Notes under the pieces: generated by a model
What the model was told of the DNA's origin: nothing
What the model saw: the letters and a program-made list of their open reading frames with translations, nothing else
The model's database searches: none
Position numbers and translations under genes: made by a program
Assembly (NCBI RefSeq): GCF_003182355.1
Contig: NZ_QGTW01000024.1
Location: forward strand, 1-57,583
From: Cytobacillus oceanisediminis
GTDB lineage: Bacteria > Bacillota > Bacilli > Bacillales > Cytobacillaceae
Length of the DNA: 57,583 nt
Direction: 5' to 3'
Shown here: positions 1 to 7,353 of the stretch, piece by piece
Position numbering within the stretch: the stretch's first letter is position 1
How the letters are laid out: each line of letters opens with the position of its first letter

Positions 1-62
1 TCGACTTGCATGTATTAGGCACGCCGCCAGCGTTCGTCCTGAGCCAGGATCAAACTCTCCAT
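1..62 (-). rRNA. rrs: 16S rRNA gene, 5' end (partial)
   Basis: Read on the minus strand, this segment contains the universal 16S 5' sequence (AGAGTTTGATCCTGGCTCAG, then the GACGAACGCTGGCGG stretch) and runs off the window's left edge. Only about 60 bases are present. The mature 5' end is placed by similarity to Bacillus 16S and may be off by several bases. Confidence 0.97.
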
Positions 63-135
63 ATAAGAGTTGATTAAGCTCATAAGTTGTCTTTTTAAAA
101 AAGACTAAAGAATTAACGTTGACGTTTTTGTTCGT

Positions 136-298
136 TCAGTTTTCAAAGAGCAAGTTTTACTCTACCGCTCAAAAGCGACTTTATTAATATATCATTTCTT
201 AATCGCGTCGTCAACAACTTTTTTAAATTTATTTAAATCGTTGCTAACAAGTCAGCGACTGTTTATATATACTAACACCCATGTGCCCAGATGGTCAA
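136..298 (-). promoter_or_regulatory. rRNA operon tandem promoters and leader with boxA
   Basis: Upstream of 16S on the minus strand, a strong promoter is visible: TTGACG (214-209), a 17-base spacer and TATATT (191-186). A second candidate lies further upstream: TTGACC (298-293), 18 bases, TAGTAT (274-269). Tandem P1/P2 promoters are usual for Bacillus rrn operons. Downstream, TGCTCTTTGA (152-143) matches the rRNA antitermination boxA. The assignments rest on consensus matching and spacing. Confidence 0.75.
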
Positions 299-372
299 CA
301 AAATATTTATAAAAAGTAATTGGTTATTTTAACCATGCGAAATTCAGCCCAATGCACTTTCACCTTTATAGT

Positions 373-410
373 AGAAGAAACCAGCCACAAATCTACGGCT
401 GGTTTCTTCT
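373..410 (-). terminator. Hairpin terminator after ptsG
   Basis: A perfect 14-bp inverted repeat (373-386 with 397-410, arm AGAAGAAACCAGCC) lies just past the ptsG stop codon. The tract after it on the minus strand is not T-rich, so it may act as a weak terminator, an mRNA end stabiliser, or both. It also separates ptsG from the rRNA promoters. Confidence 0.6.
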
Positions 411-420
411 ATATAATATA

Positions 421-2481
421 TTACTGCTTGTAGATGGTAATAATGTCTTTATCCTTCAGGTCTACAGCTCCTGGTTTATTAATCGTTACTGCTTCACCCT
501 GCTCAAGGTTCGTGAATACGATTGGCGTGATTTTAGAAGTAGCGTTTTTCTCGATGTAATCAAGATCTACTTTTAATAGTGGCTGCCCCGCTTCAACACG
601 ATCGTTTTCAGCCACCAGCGTTTCAAAGCCTTGGCCTTTTAGATTAACGGTATCAATACCCACATGGATGAGGATCTCACGGCCAGAATCTGAGAGAATG
701 CCGATTGCATGCTTGGTCGGGAACATGTTAACGATTTTTCCATCTACAGGTGAAACTACTGTTCCTTCTGTAGGCACAATTGCAAATCCATCACCCATCA
801 TTTTTCCTGAGAATACCGCGTCAGGAACTTCTGTAATAGGTTTGATTTCACCCTTGATTGGAGCAACGAAAAGGTCTTCCTTGTGCTCGGTTTGGAGCGC
901 TTCAGGATTTACTTCTTCAATTTGCTGTTCAACTCCGCCTTCAGGAGCCTTTTCAACAACTCGCGGTCTTTTGCCGCTCATAATATCTTTCATTTGCCCT
1001 TTAATAGTCTCAGACCTCGGTCCAAAGATAGCCTGTATGTTATTTCCGACTTCCAATACACCGGAAGCGCCCAATTTCTTCAGACGATCCTTATCTACAT
1101 TGTTAATGTCATTTACCGATACCCGAAGACGAGTGATACAAGCATCTAAGTGAGAAATGTTTTCTTGTCCGCCCATTGCTTCAAGAACGTCATATGGAAG
1201 GTCTCCCCCTTTGCCGGAAGCAATCTCTTCTTCATCTTCTACCTCTTCACGGCCTGGAGTCTTCAGGTTAAATTTGCGAATGGCAAATCGGAAACCGAAA
1301 TAATAAATAACCGCAAATACTAATCCAACCGGAATAACGATCCAAGCATTTGTTTGAGGGTTGATTAAGCCGAATAAAATGTAGTCGATTAAACCACCCG
1401 AGAACGTCATACCAATTTTAACATCCAATAGATGCATAGTCATGAAAGAAAGACCTGCAAACACTGCGTGTACGGCAAATAGTACAGGCGCAACGAATAA
1501 GAATGAGAATTCAAGCGGTTCAGTAATACCTGTTAAGAATGAAGTCAATGCTGCAGAAGCCATAAGTCCGCCAACTACAACTTTCTTTTCAGGACGTGCT
1601 TCGTGATAAATCGCTAACGCAGCTGCCGGAAGACCGAACATCATGAACGGGAACTTACCAGTCATGAAGGTACCGGCTGTCAATTCTTGAACATTATCGC
1701 TGATCTGCGCCATGAAGATACGCTGGTCACCGCGGACAGTTTCACCCGCATTTGTTACATACTGGCCAAATTCATACCAGAATGGAGAATAGAAAATATG
1801 GTGCAATCCAAAAGGAATCAATGAACGTTCAATTAAACCGAAGATAAATGCTGAAAGTGTTAAGTTTGCATGAACCATGTTTTGCGAAAAAGCATTCAAT
1901 CCAGACTGGATTGGCGGCCAGATTACAAGCATTAGCAATCCTAGGACCACCGCTGTTGCAGCTGTGATAATCGGAACGAAACGCTTACCGGCGAAGAACC
2001 CTAAATAAGATGGCAGTTCAATCTCATAAAACCTGTTATAAAGAGCTGCGGCAATAATACCGACGATGATACCGCCGAACACACCAGTTTGCAGAGTTGG
2101 AATTCCCAAGATATTCGCATAGTTAAGTCCATTTACATCCTCTGCAGTAATCCCTGCCGCTGTACCCATTGTGACATTCATAATTAAATATCCGATGATG
2201 GCAGCCAGTGCCGCTACCCCTTCACCGCCAGCCAATCCAACAGCTACACCGACTGCGAATAGCACAGGCAAGTTGGCAAAGACGATATCGCCCGCTTTTT
2301 GCATGACCTGAGCGACAATCGAGACCCCGCTGTTATCCAGGAAAGGTGCCAATTCAAGCAGCGCCGGGTTTTGCAGCGCCGCACCTAAAGCAAGCAAGAT
2401 TCCCGCAGCGGGCAATAGCGCCACCGGAAGCATTAAAGCTTTCCCGACTTTTTGCAGGACGCCAAATACTTTTTTAAACAT
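421..2481 (-). CDS. ptsG: PTS glucose-specific enzyme IICBA
   Basis: This is the glucose permease of the phosphotransferase system, which imports glucose and phosphorylates it to glucose 6-phosphate. The 686-residue protein has the classic fused order. A multi-spanning EIIC domain covers roughly residues 1-400. EIIB is centred on the phosphocysteine Cys448 in DACITRLRV. A C-terminal EIIA has the two histidines 15 residues apart, His591 (KHAIGI) and His606 (LIHVGID), the latter being the usual phosphorylation site. The gene lies downstream of glcT, separated by a RAT antitermination switch, so expression should depend on GlcT and glucose. A possible cre overlaps the region just upstream of its Shine-Dalgarno site (GGGGG). 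Length and domain order are normal for Bacillus PtsG. Confidence 0.96.
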   Translation of the reverse strand: MFKKVFGVLQKVGKALMLPVALLPAAGILLALGAALQNPALLELAPFLDNSGVSIVAQVMQKAGDIVFANLPVLFAVGVAVGLAGGEGVAALAAIIGYLIMNVTMGTAAGITAEDVNGLNYANILGIPTLQTGVFGGIIVGIIAAALYNRFYEIELPSYLGFFAGKRFVPIITAATAVVLGLLMLVIWPPIQSGLNAFSQNMVHANLTLSAFIFGLIERSLIPFGLHHIFYSPFWYEFGQYVTNAGETVRGDQRIFMAQISDNVQELTAGTFMTGKFPFMMFGLPAAALAIYHEARPEKKVVVGGLMASAALTSFLTGITEPLEFSFLFVAPVLFAVHAVFAGLSFMTMHLLDVKIGMTFSGGLIDYILFGLINPQTNAWIVIPVGLVFAVIYYFGFRFAIRKFNLKTPGREEVEDEEEIASGKGGDLPYDVLEAMGGQENISHLDACITRLRVSVNDINNVDKDRLKKLGASGVLEVGNNIQAIFGPRSETIKGQMKDIMSGKRPRVVEKAPEGGVEQQIEEVNPEALQTEHKEDLFVAPIKGEIKPITEVPDAVFSGKMMGDGFAIVPTEGTVVSPVDGKIVNMFPTKHAIGILSDSGREILIHVGIDTVNLKGQGFETLVAENDRVEAGQPLLKVDLDYIEKNATSKITPIVFTNLEQGEAVTINKPGAVDLKDKDIITIYKQ

Positions 2482-2506
2482 AAGTTAACCCCCTATTATT
2501 TTTACT

Positions 2507-2522
2507 CATTAAGCGTTTTCAT
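2507..2522 (-). promoter_or_regulatory. Possible CcpA cre site upstream of ptsG
   Basis: On the minus strand, ATGAAAACGCTTAATG differs from the cre consensus WTGNAANCGNWNNCWW at the near-invariant C and in the last base. It lies between the GlcT-controlled terminator and the ptsG start, an unusual place for a repressor roadblock. The match is weak. Confidence 0.25.
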
Positions 2523-2550
2523 TTCATTGCCGCAAGCATTAAAAACAAAT

Positions 2551-2667
2551 AAAAAAGGCATGAGGAAAAAAGGATAGAACTTAGGCGTATACAAGGGTAT
2601 CTTACCCTATTTGCCTAAATTCAATTACCTTTCTTCACTCATGCCTGATCGAATCAGTAACACGTAA
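2551..2667 (-). promoter_or_regulatory. GlcT ribonucleic antiterminator (RAT) and terminator in the ptsG leader
   Basis: On the minus strand, the stretch ACGTGTTACTGATTCGATCA (2664-2645) followed by GGCATGAG matches my recollection of the B. subtilis ptsG RAT. GGCATGAG (2645-2638) is the 5' arm of a long hairpin whose 3' arm CTCATGCC (2564-2557) is followed by a T run. RAT and terminator therefore share bases and exclude each other. A nested hairpin (TTAGGC 2581-2586 with GCCTAA 2613-2618) lies inside the terminator loop. The known model is that non-phosphorylated GlcT stabilises RAT when glucose is present, allowing ptsG transcription. Confidence 0.88.
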
Positions 2668-2668
2668 A

Positions 2669-2803
2669 GACGAAAGCGTAAGGCGCCCGCTTAACAGCGA
2701 CAAGCATAAGACAAGCATAAGACAAGCGGGCATGATGTTGTTCTTTACCTTCTTGACCGATTGGCTTATGACCTCGAGCCGTTGGCGCCTGTAGCTAGAC
2801 AAG
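2669..2803. repeat. Interspersed intergenic repeat between glcT and ptsG
   Basis: Minus-strand reading starts TTGTCTAGCTACAGGCGCC and ends near GGCGCCTTACGCTTTCGTC. It also contains GGCTCGAGGTCATAAGCCAA. This resembles a GC-richer palindromic repeat family that I recall as common between genes in Bacillaceae (TGTCTAGCTCCAGCGCC type). It also contains an 11-base unit, ACAAGCATAAG, in tandem at about 2700-2721. The ends carry matching GGCGCC motifs. It contains no gene, and only a genome-wide search would prove that it is multicopy. Confidence 0.55.
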
Positions 2804-2815
2804 ACACAATAATGA

Positions 2816-3658
2816 CTAATTTATTTTCTTTTGAAGTCTCTGCAGATGCATGGTCAAGTAAACCGCTTCCGCATTATAAACTGGTTTTTTTAATGTTTGC
2901 TGCATTACCTTAATGAGCTTCCATGAGAGATTGTAGCATACCGGGTATTCTTCTTTCAAGAGAGAAGTTATTTTTTCTGGTTCTTCTACTTGCTCACCTT
3001 TGTTAACACGTTCAATAGTAAAACGAATATGCCGAACAAGCCTCATATAATCTATGCTATCTTTATCAATTTTAATATCTAACTGATCCTCAATCATATT
3101 GACTAGATGGGTTACAAGCTGGGAGTGCTGATTGACCTCGGATAGATTGCGGTTCATGACAGCGCTATGAACATGAAGGGCAATAAAGCCTACCTCTCCT
3201 TCAGGCAAATAGATGCCTGTTCGCTGTCCAATGTGGCCTACAACCTCCTGGGCAACCTCGTATTCAAAGGGATATAAGGCTTTTGTTTCAATAAGAAAAG
3301 GGTTTTTCATTTCCATTCCTTTTTTTAAGCGTGTTATGGCGAACATCAGGTGGTCTGTTAAAGCAACATGGATATGCTCATTAAGTACCGAGCTTGATCG
3401 TTGTTTAATCAATTCAATAGAGGAGATGATTACCTCGAGCAATTCATTATCAACAAATGGCATCAGTTTAATGTAATTTTCCTGCTCTTTTTCATTTTTT
3501 AGCACAAAGAGCTTTTCTACCAAAGCAGAATCGATTGGCTGCCCAGGTTTCTGATTAAAGCCGATGCCCTTCCCAATAAGGACGACTTCGCCGAACGATT
3601 CATGGCTGCCGATTAAGACATTATTATTAAGTACCTTTTTTACCTTATACTCTCCCAT
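2816..3658 (-). CDS. glcT: Transcription antiterminator GlcT (BglG/SacY family)
   Basis: This RNA-binding antiterminator controls ptsG. Its order is the family's: a CAT RNA-binding domain of about 60 residues starting MGEYKVKKVLNNNVLIG, then two PTS regulation domains (PRD1 about 65-170, PRD2 about 175-278) with conserved histidines that the PTS phosphorylates. I start it at 3658 because GGGGAG lies six bases before this ATG. An in-frame upstream ATG at 3676 has no ribosome site. The cognate RAT lies directly downstream in the ptsG leader. The length (280 residues) is normal. Confidence 0.95.
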   Translation of the reverse strand: MGEYKVKKVLNNNVLIGSHESFGEVVLIGKGIGFNQKPGQPIDSALVEKLFVLKNEKEQENYIKLMPFVDNELLEVIISSIELIKQRSSSVLNEHIHVALTDHLMFAITRLKKGMEMKNPFLIETKALYPFEYEVAQEVVGHIGQRTGIYLPEGEVGFIALHVHSAVMNRNLSEVNQHSQLVTHLVNMIEDQLDIKIDKDSIDYMRLVRHIRFTIERVNKGEQVEEPEKITSLLKEEYPVCYNLSWKLIKVMQQTLKKPVYNAEAVYLTMHLQRLQKKIN

Positions 3659-3747
3659 TCTTTTCTCCCCGCCCATTAAACAAATGTACTCTCATGGTAT
3701 TAAAGCCTGTCCGGGAAGTCAACGATTGAATTATTTATTTGGCTAAA

Positions 3748-3780
3748 TAAAAAAAGACCCGCATTTTTAAGACGCGGATC
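3748..3780 (-). terminator. Intrinsic terminator after pbuG
   Basis: A stem of GATCCGC/GCGGGTC (3780-3774 with 3762-3756, one G-U pair) is followed on the minus strand by seven T residues (3755-3748). Confidence 0.8.
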
Positions 3781-3794
3781 TCCAAATCAAATAA

Positions 3795-5123
3795 TTATTT
3801 TAAGAAAATAAAATACAGAATAAAGATTACGAACAAAACATACATAACCGGATGGATTTCTTTAGTCCTTCCTTTTACAATCATTGTAATCGGATAGAAA
3901 ATGAATCCGACCGCAATGCCTGTAGCAATGCTGTAAGACAATGGCATCACAATAATCGTTAGAAAAGCAGGGACTGCAACCTCGAATTTATTCCAATCGA
4001 TATTCCCTAATGAAGCGACCATTAATACACCTACAATAATTAATGCCGGAGCTGTAACAGCTGAAGTGATGACTTCCAAAAGAGGGAAGAAGAATAGTGA
4101 TAACAGGAAAAGTCCTGCTGTTACAACCGAAGCAAAACCTGTTCTTGCACCTGCCGCCACCCCAGATGATGACTCAATAAATGATGTTGTTGTAGATGTT
4201 CCAAAGATTGCTCCCACTACAGTTGCGGCAGAATCCGCGAATAAAGCCTTTCCTGCCCGCGGCAATTTGTTGTCTTTCATTAAGCCTGCCTGGTTCGCTA
4301 CTCCTACTAATGTTCCCGCTGTATCAAAGAAATCGACAAATAAAAATGTTAATACCACAACCAGCATGCTTGTTGAAAAGAAGGAAGGATCTCCATAAGC
4401 TTCAAACGCTGCTCCAAAAGTAGGAGCCACACTTGGAACGGAATCCACAATCTTGCCAGGAATATCAATCAACCCTGCAATCATTCCCACAATCGTTGTG
4501 ATGACCATACCGATAAAAATTCCGCCGTTAATTCCTTTTGTCATTAAAACGACTGTCACTGCTATACCAAAAATAGCCAGCAGTACATTCCCATCAGTAA
4601 AATCTCCTAGTCCAACAAGGACAGCATCATTATTTACAATTAGCCCAGCACTTTGAGCACCAACAAATGTTATGAATAAACCAATACCTGCACTAACTGC
4701 ATACTTCAATTCCGCTGGTATTGAATTGATAATTTTTTCGCGTAAGCCTGTGAGCGTTAATAGGATGAAAATAACTCCTGAAATCAAGACGCCGCCTAAA
4801 GCATGCTGCCAAGGGATCCCCATTGTTAAAACAACTGTATAGGCAAAGAACGCATTTAAGCCCATTCCCGGCGCTAGCGCTATTGGGTATTTTGCTATTA
4901 CTCCCATCAATAAAGAACCAATCGCTGCTGCGACAGCAGTGGCGACGAATACAGCACCATAATCCATTCTCATGGCATCTGGCAGATCTGGGATATCCAT
5001 TAACGATAAGGTAATCGGATTAACCACTAGTATATATGCCATGGCTAAAAACGTTGTAAGGCCGCCGATAAATTCACGGCGATAGTTTGTTCCAAGTTCA
5101 TCAAACTGGAAGTACTTCTTCAT
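3795..5123 (-). CDS. pbuG: Hypoxanthine/guanine permease, NCS2 (AzgA-like) family
   Basis: This integral membrane transporter of 442 residues has about a dozen or more hydrophobic segments. It probably imports hypoxanthine and guanine by proton symport. The N-terminus (FDELGTNYRREFIGGLTTF) and motifs such as NPITLSL and GMGLNAFFAYTVV are typical of the AzgA/PbuG branch. The upstream leader carries a guanine-type riboswitch, which supports a purine substrate. The gene sits next to guaA, as pbuG does in B. subtilis. The start has the ribosome site GGGGGAAGAGCA before ATG. PbuO or another purine paralog cannot be excluded from sequence alone, but the context favours PbuG. Confidence 0.92.
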   Translation of the reverse strand: MKKYFQFDELGTNYRREFIGGLTTFLAMAYILVVNPITLSLMDIPDLPDAMRMDYGAVFVATAVAAAIGSLLMGVIAKYPIALAPGMGLNAFFAYTVVLTMGIPWQHALGGVLISGVIFILLTLTGLREKIINSIPAELKYAVSAGIGLFITFVGAQSAGLIVNNDAVLVGLGDFTDGNVLLAIFGIAVTVVLMTKGINGGIFIGMVITTIVGMIAGLIDIPGKIVDSVPSVAPTFGAAFEAYGDPSFFSTSMLVVVLTFLFVDFFDTAGTLVGVANQAGLMKDNKLPRAGKALFADSAATVVGAIFGTSTTTSFIESSSGVAAGARTGFASVVTAGLFLLSLFFFPLLEVITSAVTAPALIIVGVLMVASLGNIDWNKFEVAVPAFLTIIVMPLSYSIATGIAVGFIFYPITMIVKGRTKEIHPVMYVLFVIFILYFIFLK

Positions 5124-5177
5124 TGCTCTTCCCCCTAAAAATGTCTGTTTATATGGTTACCAAATTGACCAAATAAA

Positions 5178-5353
5178 AACGCTCCGAGGGTTACCGGAGC
5201 GTTGACAACAGGGTTCGTGGACAAATAGGGATAAATAGGAAAAGGTATAATAGCTAAAATCAGAGTCCCTATTTGCAACACTTACCTCGTAGTCAAGCTA
5301 TTTACGGCAGCTCGGTAGAAACTTTTGGGCCATATCCCCAAGATTATACGACG
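5178..5353 (-). promoter_or_regulatory. Guanine-type purine riboswitch and terminator upstream of pbuG
   Basis: The minus strand at 5353-5285 holds the purine aptamer: conserved TATAATCTTGGGGATATGG, the TTTCTACCGAGCTGCCGTAAA core, and GCTTGACTACG at the 3' side. The specificity position before UAC is C, which is known to select guanine or hypoxanthine rather than adenine. A terminator hairpin follows (AACGCTCCG/CGGAGCGTT, 5203-5178) with a T run. The P1 3' arm CGAGG can pair with CCTCG in the terminator, a plausible antiterminator. An extra hairpin (5222-5231 with 5266-5275) lies between. Expected behaviour: guanine turns pbuG off. Confidence 0.93.
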
Positions 5354-5455
5354 TAATACGACATATTTACTTCATCTTTATCTTAACACCTCAAAAAGTC
5401 CTAGTCAACAGAAAAAACGAACAATTTAATGTTCGTTTTCTCATATCGTTCGTAT

Positions 5456-7009
5456 TTATTCCCATTCAATTGTTGCTGGCGGCTTGCTTGTAATATCGTA
5501 AACAACCCTGTTTACATGTGATACTTCATTGACGATCCTTGTAGAGATGATTTCAAGTACATCCCACGGGATACGCGCCCAGTCGGATGTCATGCCATCA
5601 ATGGACGTAACAGCACGGATGCCAATTGTGTAATCGTATGTCCGGGCATCGCCCATAACACCAACACTGCGAATATCAGGCAGGACAGTGAAATATTGCC
5701 AAATGTCTCGGTCCAGTCCGGCTTTTTTAATTTCTTCACGCAAAATTGCATCAGATTCTCGTACGATTTCAAGCTTATCTTCAGAAATTTCTCCAAGTAC
5801 ACGGATGCCTAAGCCAGGCCCAGGGAATGGCTGCCTCCATACAATTTCATCCGGAATTCCAAGCTCTGTTCCGAGCGCACGCACTTCATCTTTAAATAAT
5901 GTGTTCAGCGGCTCAATCAACTTGAACTGCATATCTTCTGGGAGGCCGCCAACATTATGGTGAGACTTAATTGTTTGAGCAGTAGCCGTACCACTTTCAA
6001 TAATATCTGTGTAAAGTGTTCCCTGTGCAAGGAAGTCGATGCCTTCCAGCTTGGTTGCTTCATCATCAAATACATAAATAAATTCGTTGCCAATAATCTT
6101 ACGTTTTTGTTCCGGGTCGCTGACACCTTTAAGCTTGTTCATGAAACGCTCTTGGGCATCCACTTTTATAACATTCATATTAAAGCCATCAGCAAACGTC
6201 TTCATGACGCCTTCCGCTTCATCTTTCCTCAGCAAACCATGATCAACAAAGATACATGTCAGCTGGTCGCCAATTGCCTTATGGATGAGAACAGCAACAA
6301 CCGAGGAATCAACACCGCCGCTTAAAGCGCAAAGAACTTTTTTATCGCCGACTTCCTGGCGGATTTTCTCCATTTCAATTTCAATAAAATTCTCCATGGA
6401 CCAATCGCCTTTACAGCCGCAAACACCAAATACAAAGTTTTTCAGCATATCATTTCCATGAACGGAATGGCGTACTTCCGGATGGAATTGCACAGCGTAT
6501 AACCCGCGCTCTTCATTGCTCATTGCAGCAATCGGACAAGAAGGGTTTGTTCCGTCAACAGTAAAGCCTGCCGGGGCTTCCACTACCAGGTCCCCATGGC
6601 TCATCCAAACAGTCTGTTCCCTAGGCAGGTCTGCAAATAGTTTTGATTCATTTTCAACCTTAAGAACTGCCTTGCCGTATTCACGGTGCTTGGCCGGCTC
6701 CACCTTACCGTCAAAATGCATCGTCATTAATTGCATGCCATAGCAAATCCCGAAGATCGGCAAGCCCAGTTCAAAAATCTCTTCATCACAGCGGAAAGCA
6801 TTCTCCCCATAGACACTGTTAGGGCCGCCGGAGAAAATAATTCCCTTTGGATTCATCTCTTTAATTTCTGCAGCAGTAATCGTATGCGGATGCAATTCAC
6901 TGTATACGCCCAATTCACGGATTCTGCGTGTGATTAACTGATTATACTGGCTTCCGAAATCCAGCACTACGATCATCTCTTGATTTTGAAGTTCTGTTTT
7001 CCCCGTCAC
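5456..7009 (-). CDS. guaA: GMP synthase (glutamine-hydrolysing)
   Basis: This enzyme converts XMP, ATP and glutamine to GMP, the last step of guanine nucleotide synthesis. The N-terminal class I glutamine amidotransferase has the nucleophile in GICYGMQ (Cys89) and the VQFHPEV histidine. The ATP pyrophosphatase domain has the loop ALSGGVDSS. The C-terminal dimerisation domain ends KPPATIEWE. I choose the GTG at 7009 because GAGGTG lies six bases upstream. The longer frame starts at a GTG at 7018 that overlaps that ribosome site. The protein is then 517 residues, close to the usual 513. It is preceded by its own guanine riboswitch, so end-product control is expected. Confidence 0.97.
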   Translation of the reverse strand: MTGKTELQNQEMIVVLDFGSQYNQLITRRIRELGVYSELHPHTITAAEIKEMNPKGIIFSGGPNSVYGENAFRCDEEIFELGLPIFGICYGMQLMTMHFDGKVEPAKHREYGKAVLKVENESKLFADLPREQTVWMSHGDLVVEAPAGFTVDGTNPSCPIAAMSNEERGLYAVQFHPEVRHSVHGNDMLKNFVFGVCGCKGDWSMENFIEIEMEKIRQEVGDKKVLCALSGGVDSSVVAVLIHKAIGDQLTCIFVDHGLLRKDEAEGVMKTFADGFNMNVIKVDAQERFMNKLKGVSDPEQKRKIIGNEFIYVFDDEATKLEGIDFLAQGTLYTDIIESGTATAQTIKSHHNVGGLPEDMQFKLIEPLNTLFKDEVRALGTELGIPDEIVWRQPFPGPGLGIRVLGEISEDKLEIVRESDAILREEIKKAGLDRDIWQYFTVLPDIRSVGVMGDARTYDYTIGIRAVTSIDGMTSDWARIPWDVLEIISTRIVNEVSHVNRVVYDITSKPPATIEWE

Positions 7010-7104
7010 GCTGTTCACCTCATTAAATTTGTGATATTACCTTTAGTGTTCTCTCCTGCATATAAAATATCTAGAAAAAAATAAATTCCTGCAATCCAAC
7101 ATAT

Positions 7105-7254
7105 AAAAAAAACCGAAACTCTCCCCACAAAAAAAAGTGAAGGCAGAATTCCGGTTTTTACATTTAGCAAAAAGCATATTCTGCCTTCATAGTCAGATCA
7201 TTTACGGCGATCCGGTAGAGACTTTCGAACCATATTATCGAGGATATATGAAGG
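7105..7254 (-). promoter_or_regulatory. Guanine-type purine riboswitch and terminator upstream of guaA
   Basis: The aptamer occupies 7254-7184 on the minus strand. It has a perfect 8-bp P1 (7247-7254 with 7184-7191), the AGTCTCTACC and GCCGTAAA core motifs, and a C at the specificity position (GACTATG), meaning guanine type. The P1 3' arm continues into GAAGGCAGAAT, which can pair with ATTCTGCCTTC (7149-7139) as an antiterminator. That same stretch forms part of a longer hairpin (AAAACCG near 7152-7158 with CGGTTTT near 7109-7115) ending in eight T residues, the likely terminator. Ligand binding would block the antiterminator and stop guaA transcription. Confidence 0.9.
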
Positions 7255-7353
7255 TTGCATGATTTAGTTGTATAAACGGCAAAAACCGAACATTGTGCAG
7301 GATTTTTGGCCGCTGTCTTATTTGCCTATTGTAACAACACGCTTAATTTCTGG

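Noticed and set aside
352..576. Plus-strand frame of 74 codons over the ptsG terminator
   Set aside because: It covers a perfect hairpin and the end of ptsG on the other strand; no ribosome site.
2696..2721. Tandem ACAAGCATAAG units as a possible operator or iteron
   Set aside because: They lie inside the interspersed repeat and occur only about twice, so a duplication within the repeat explains them better.
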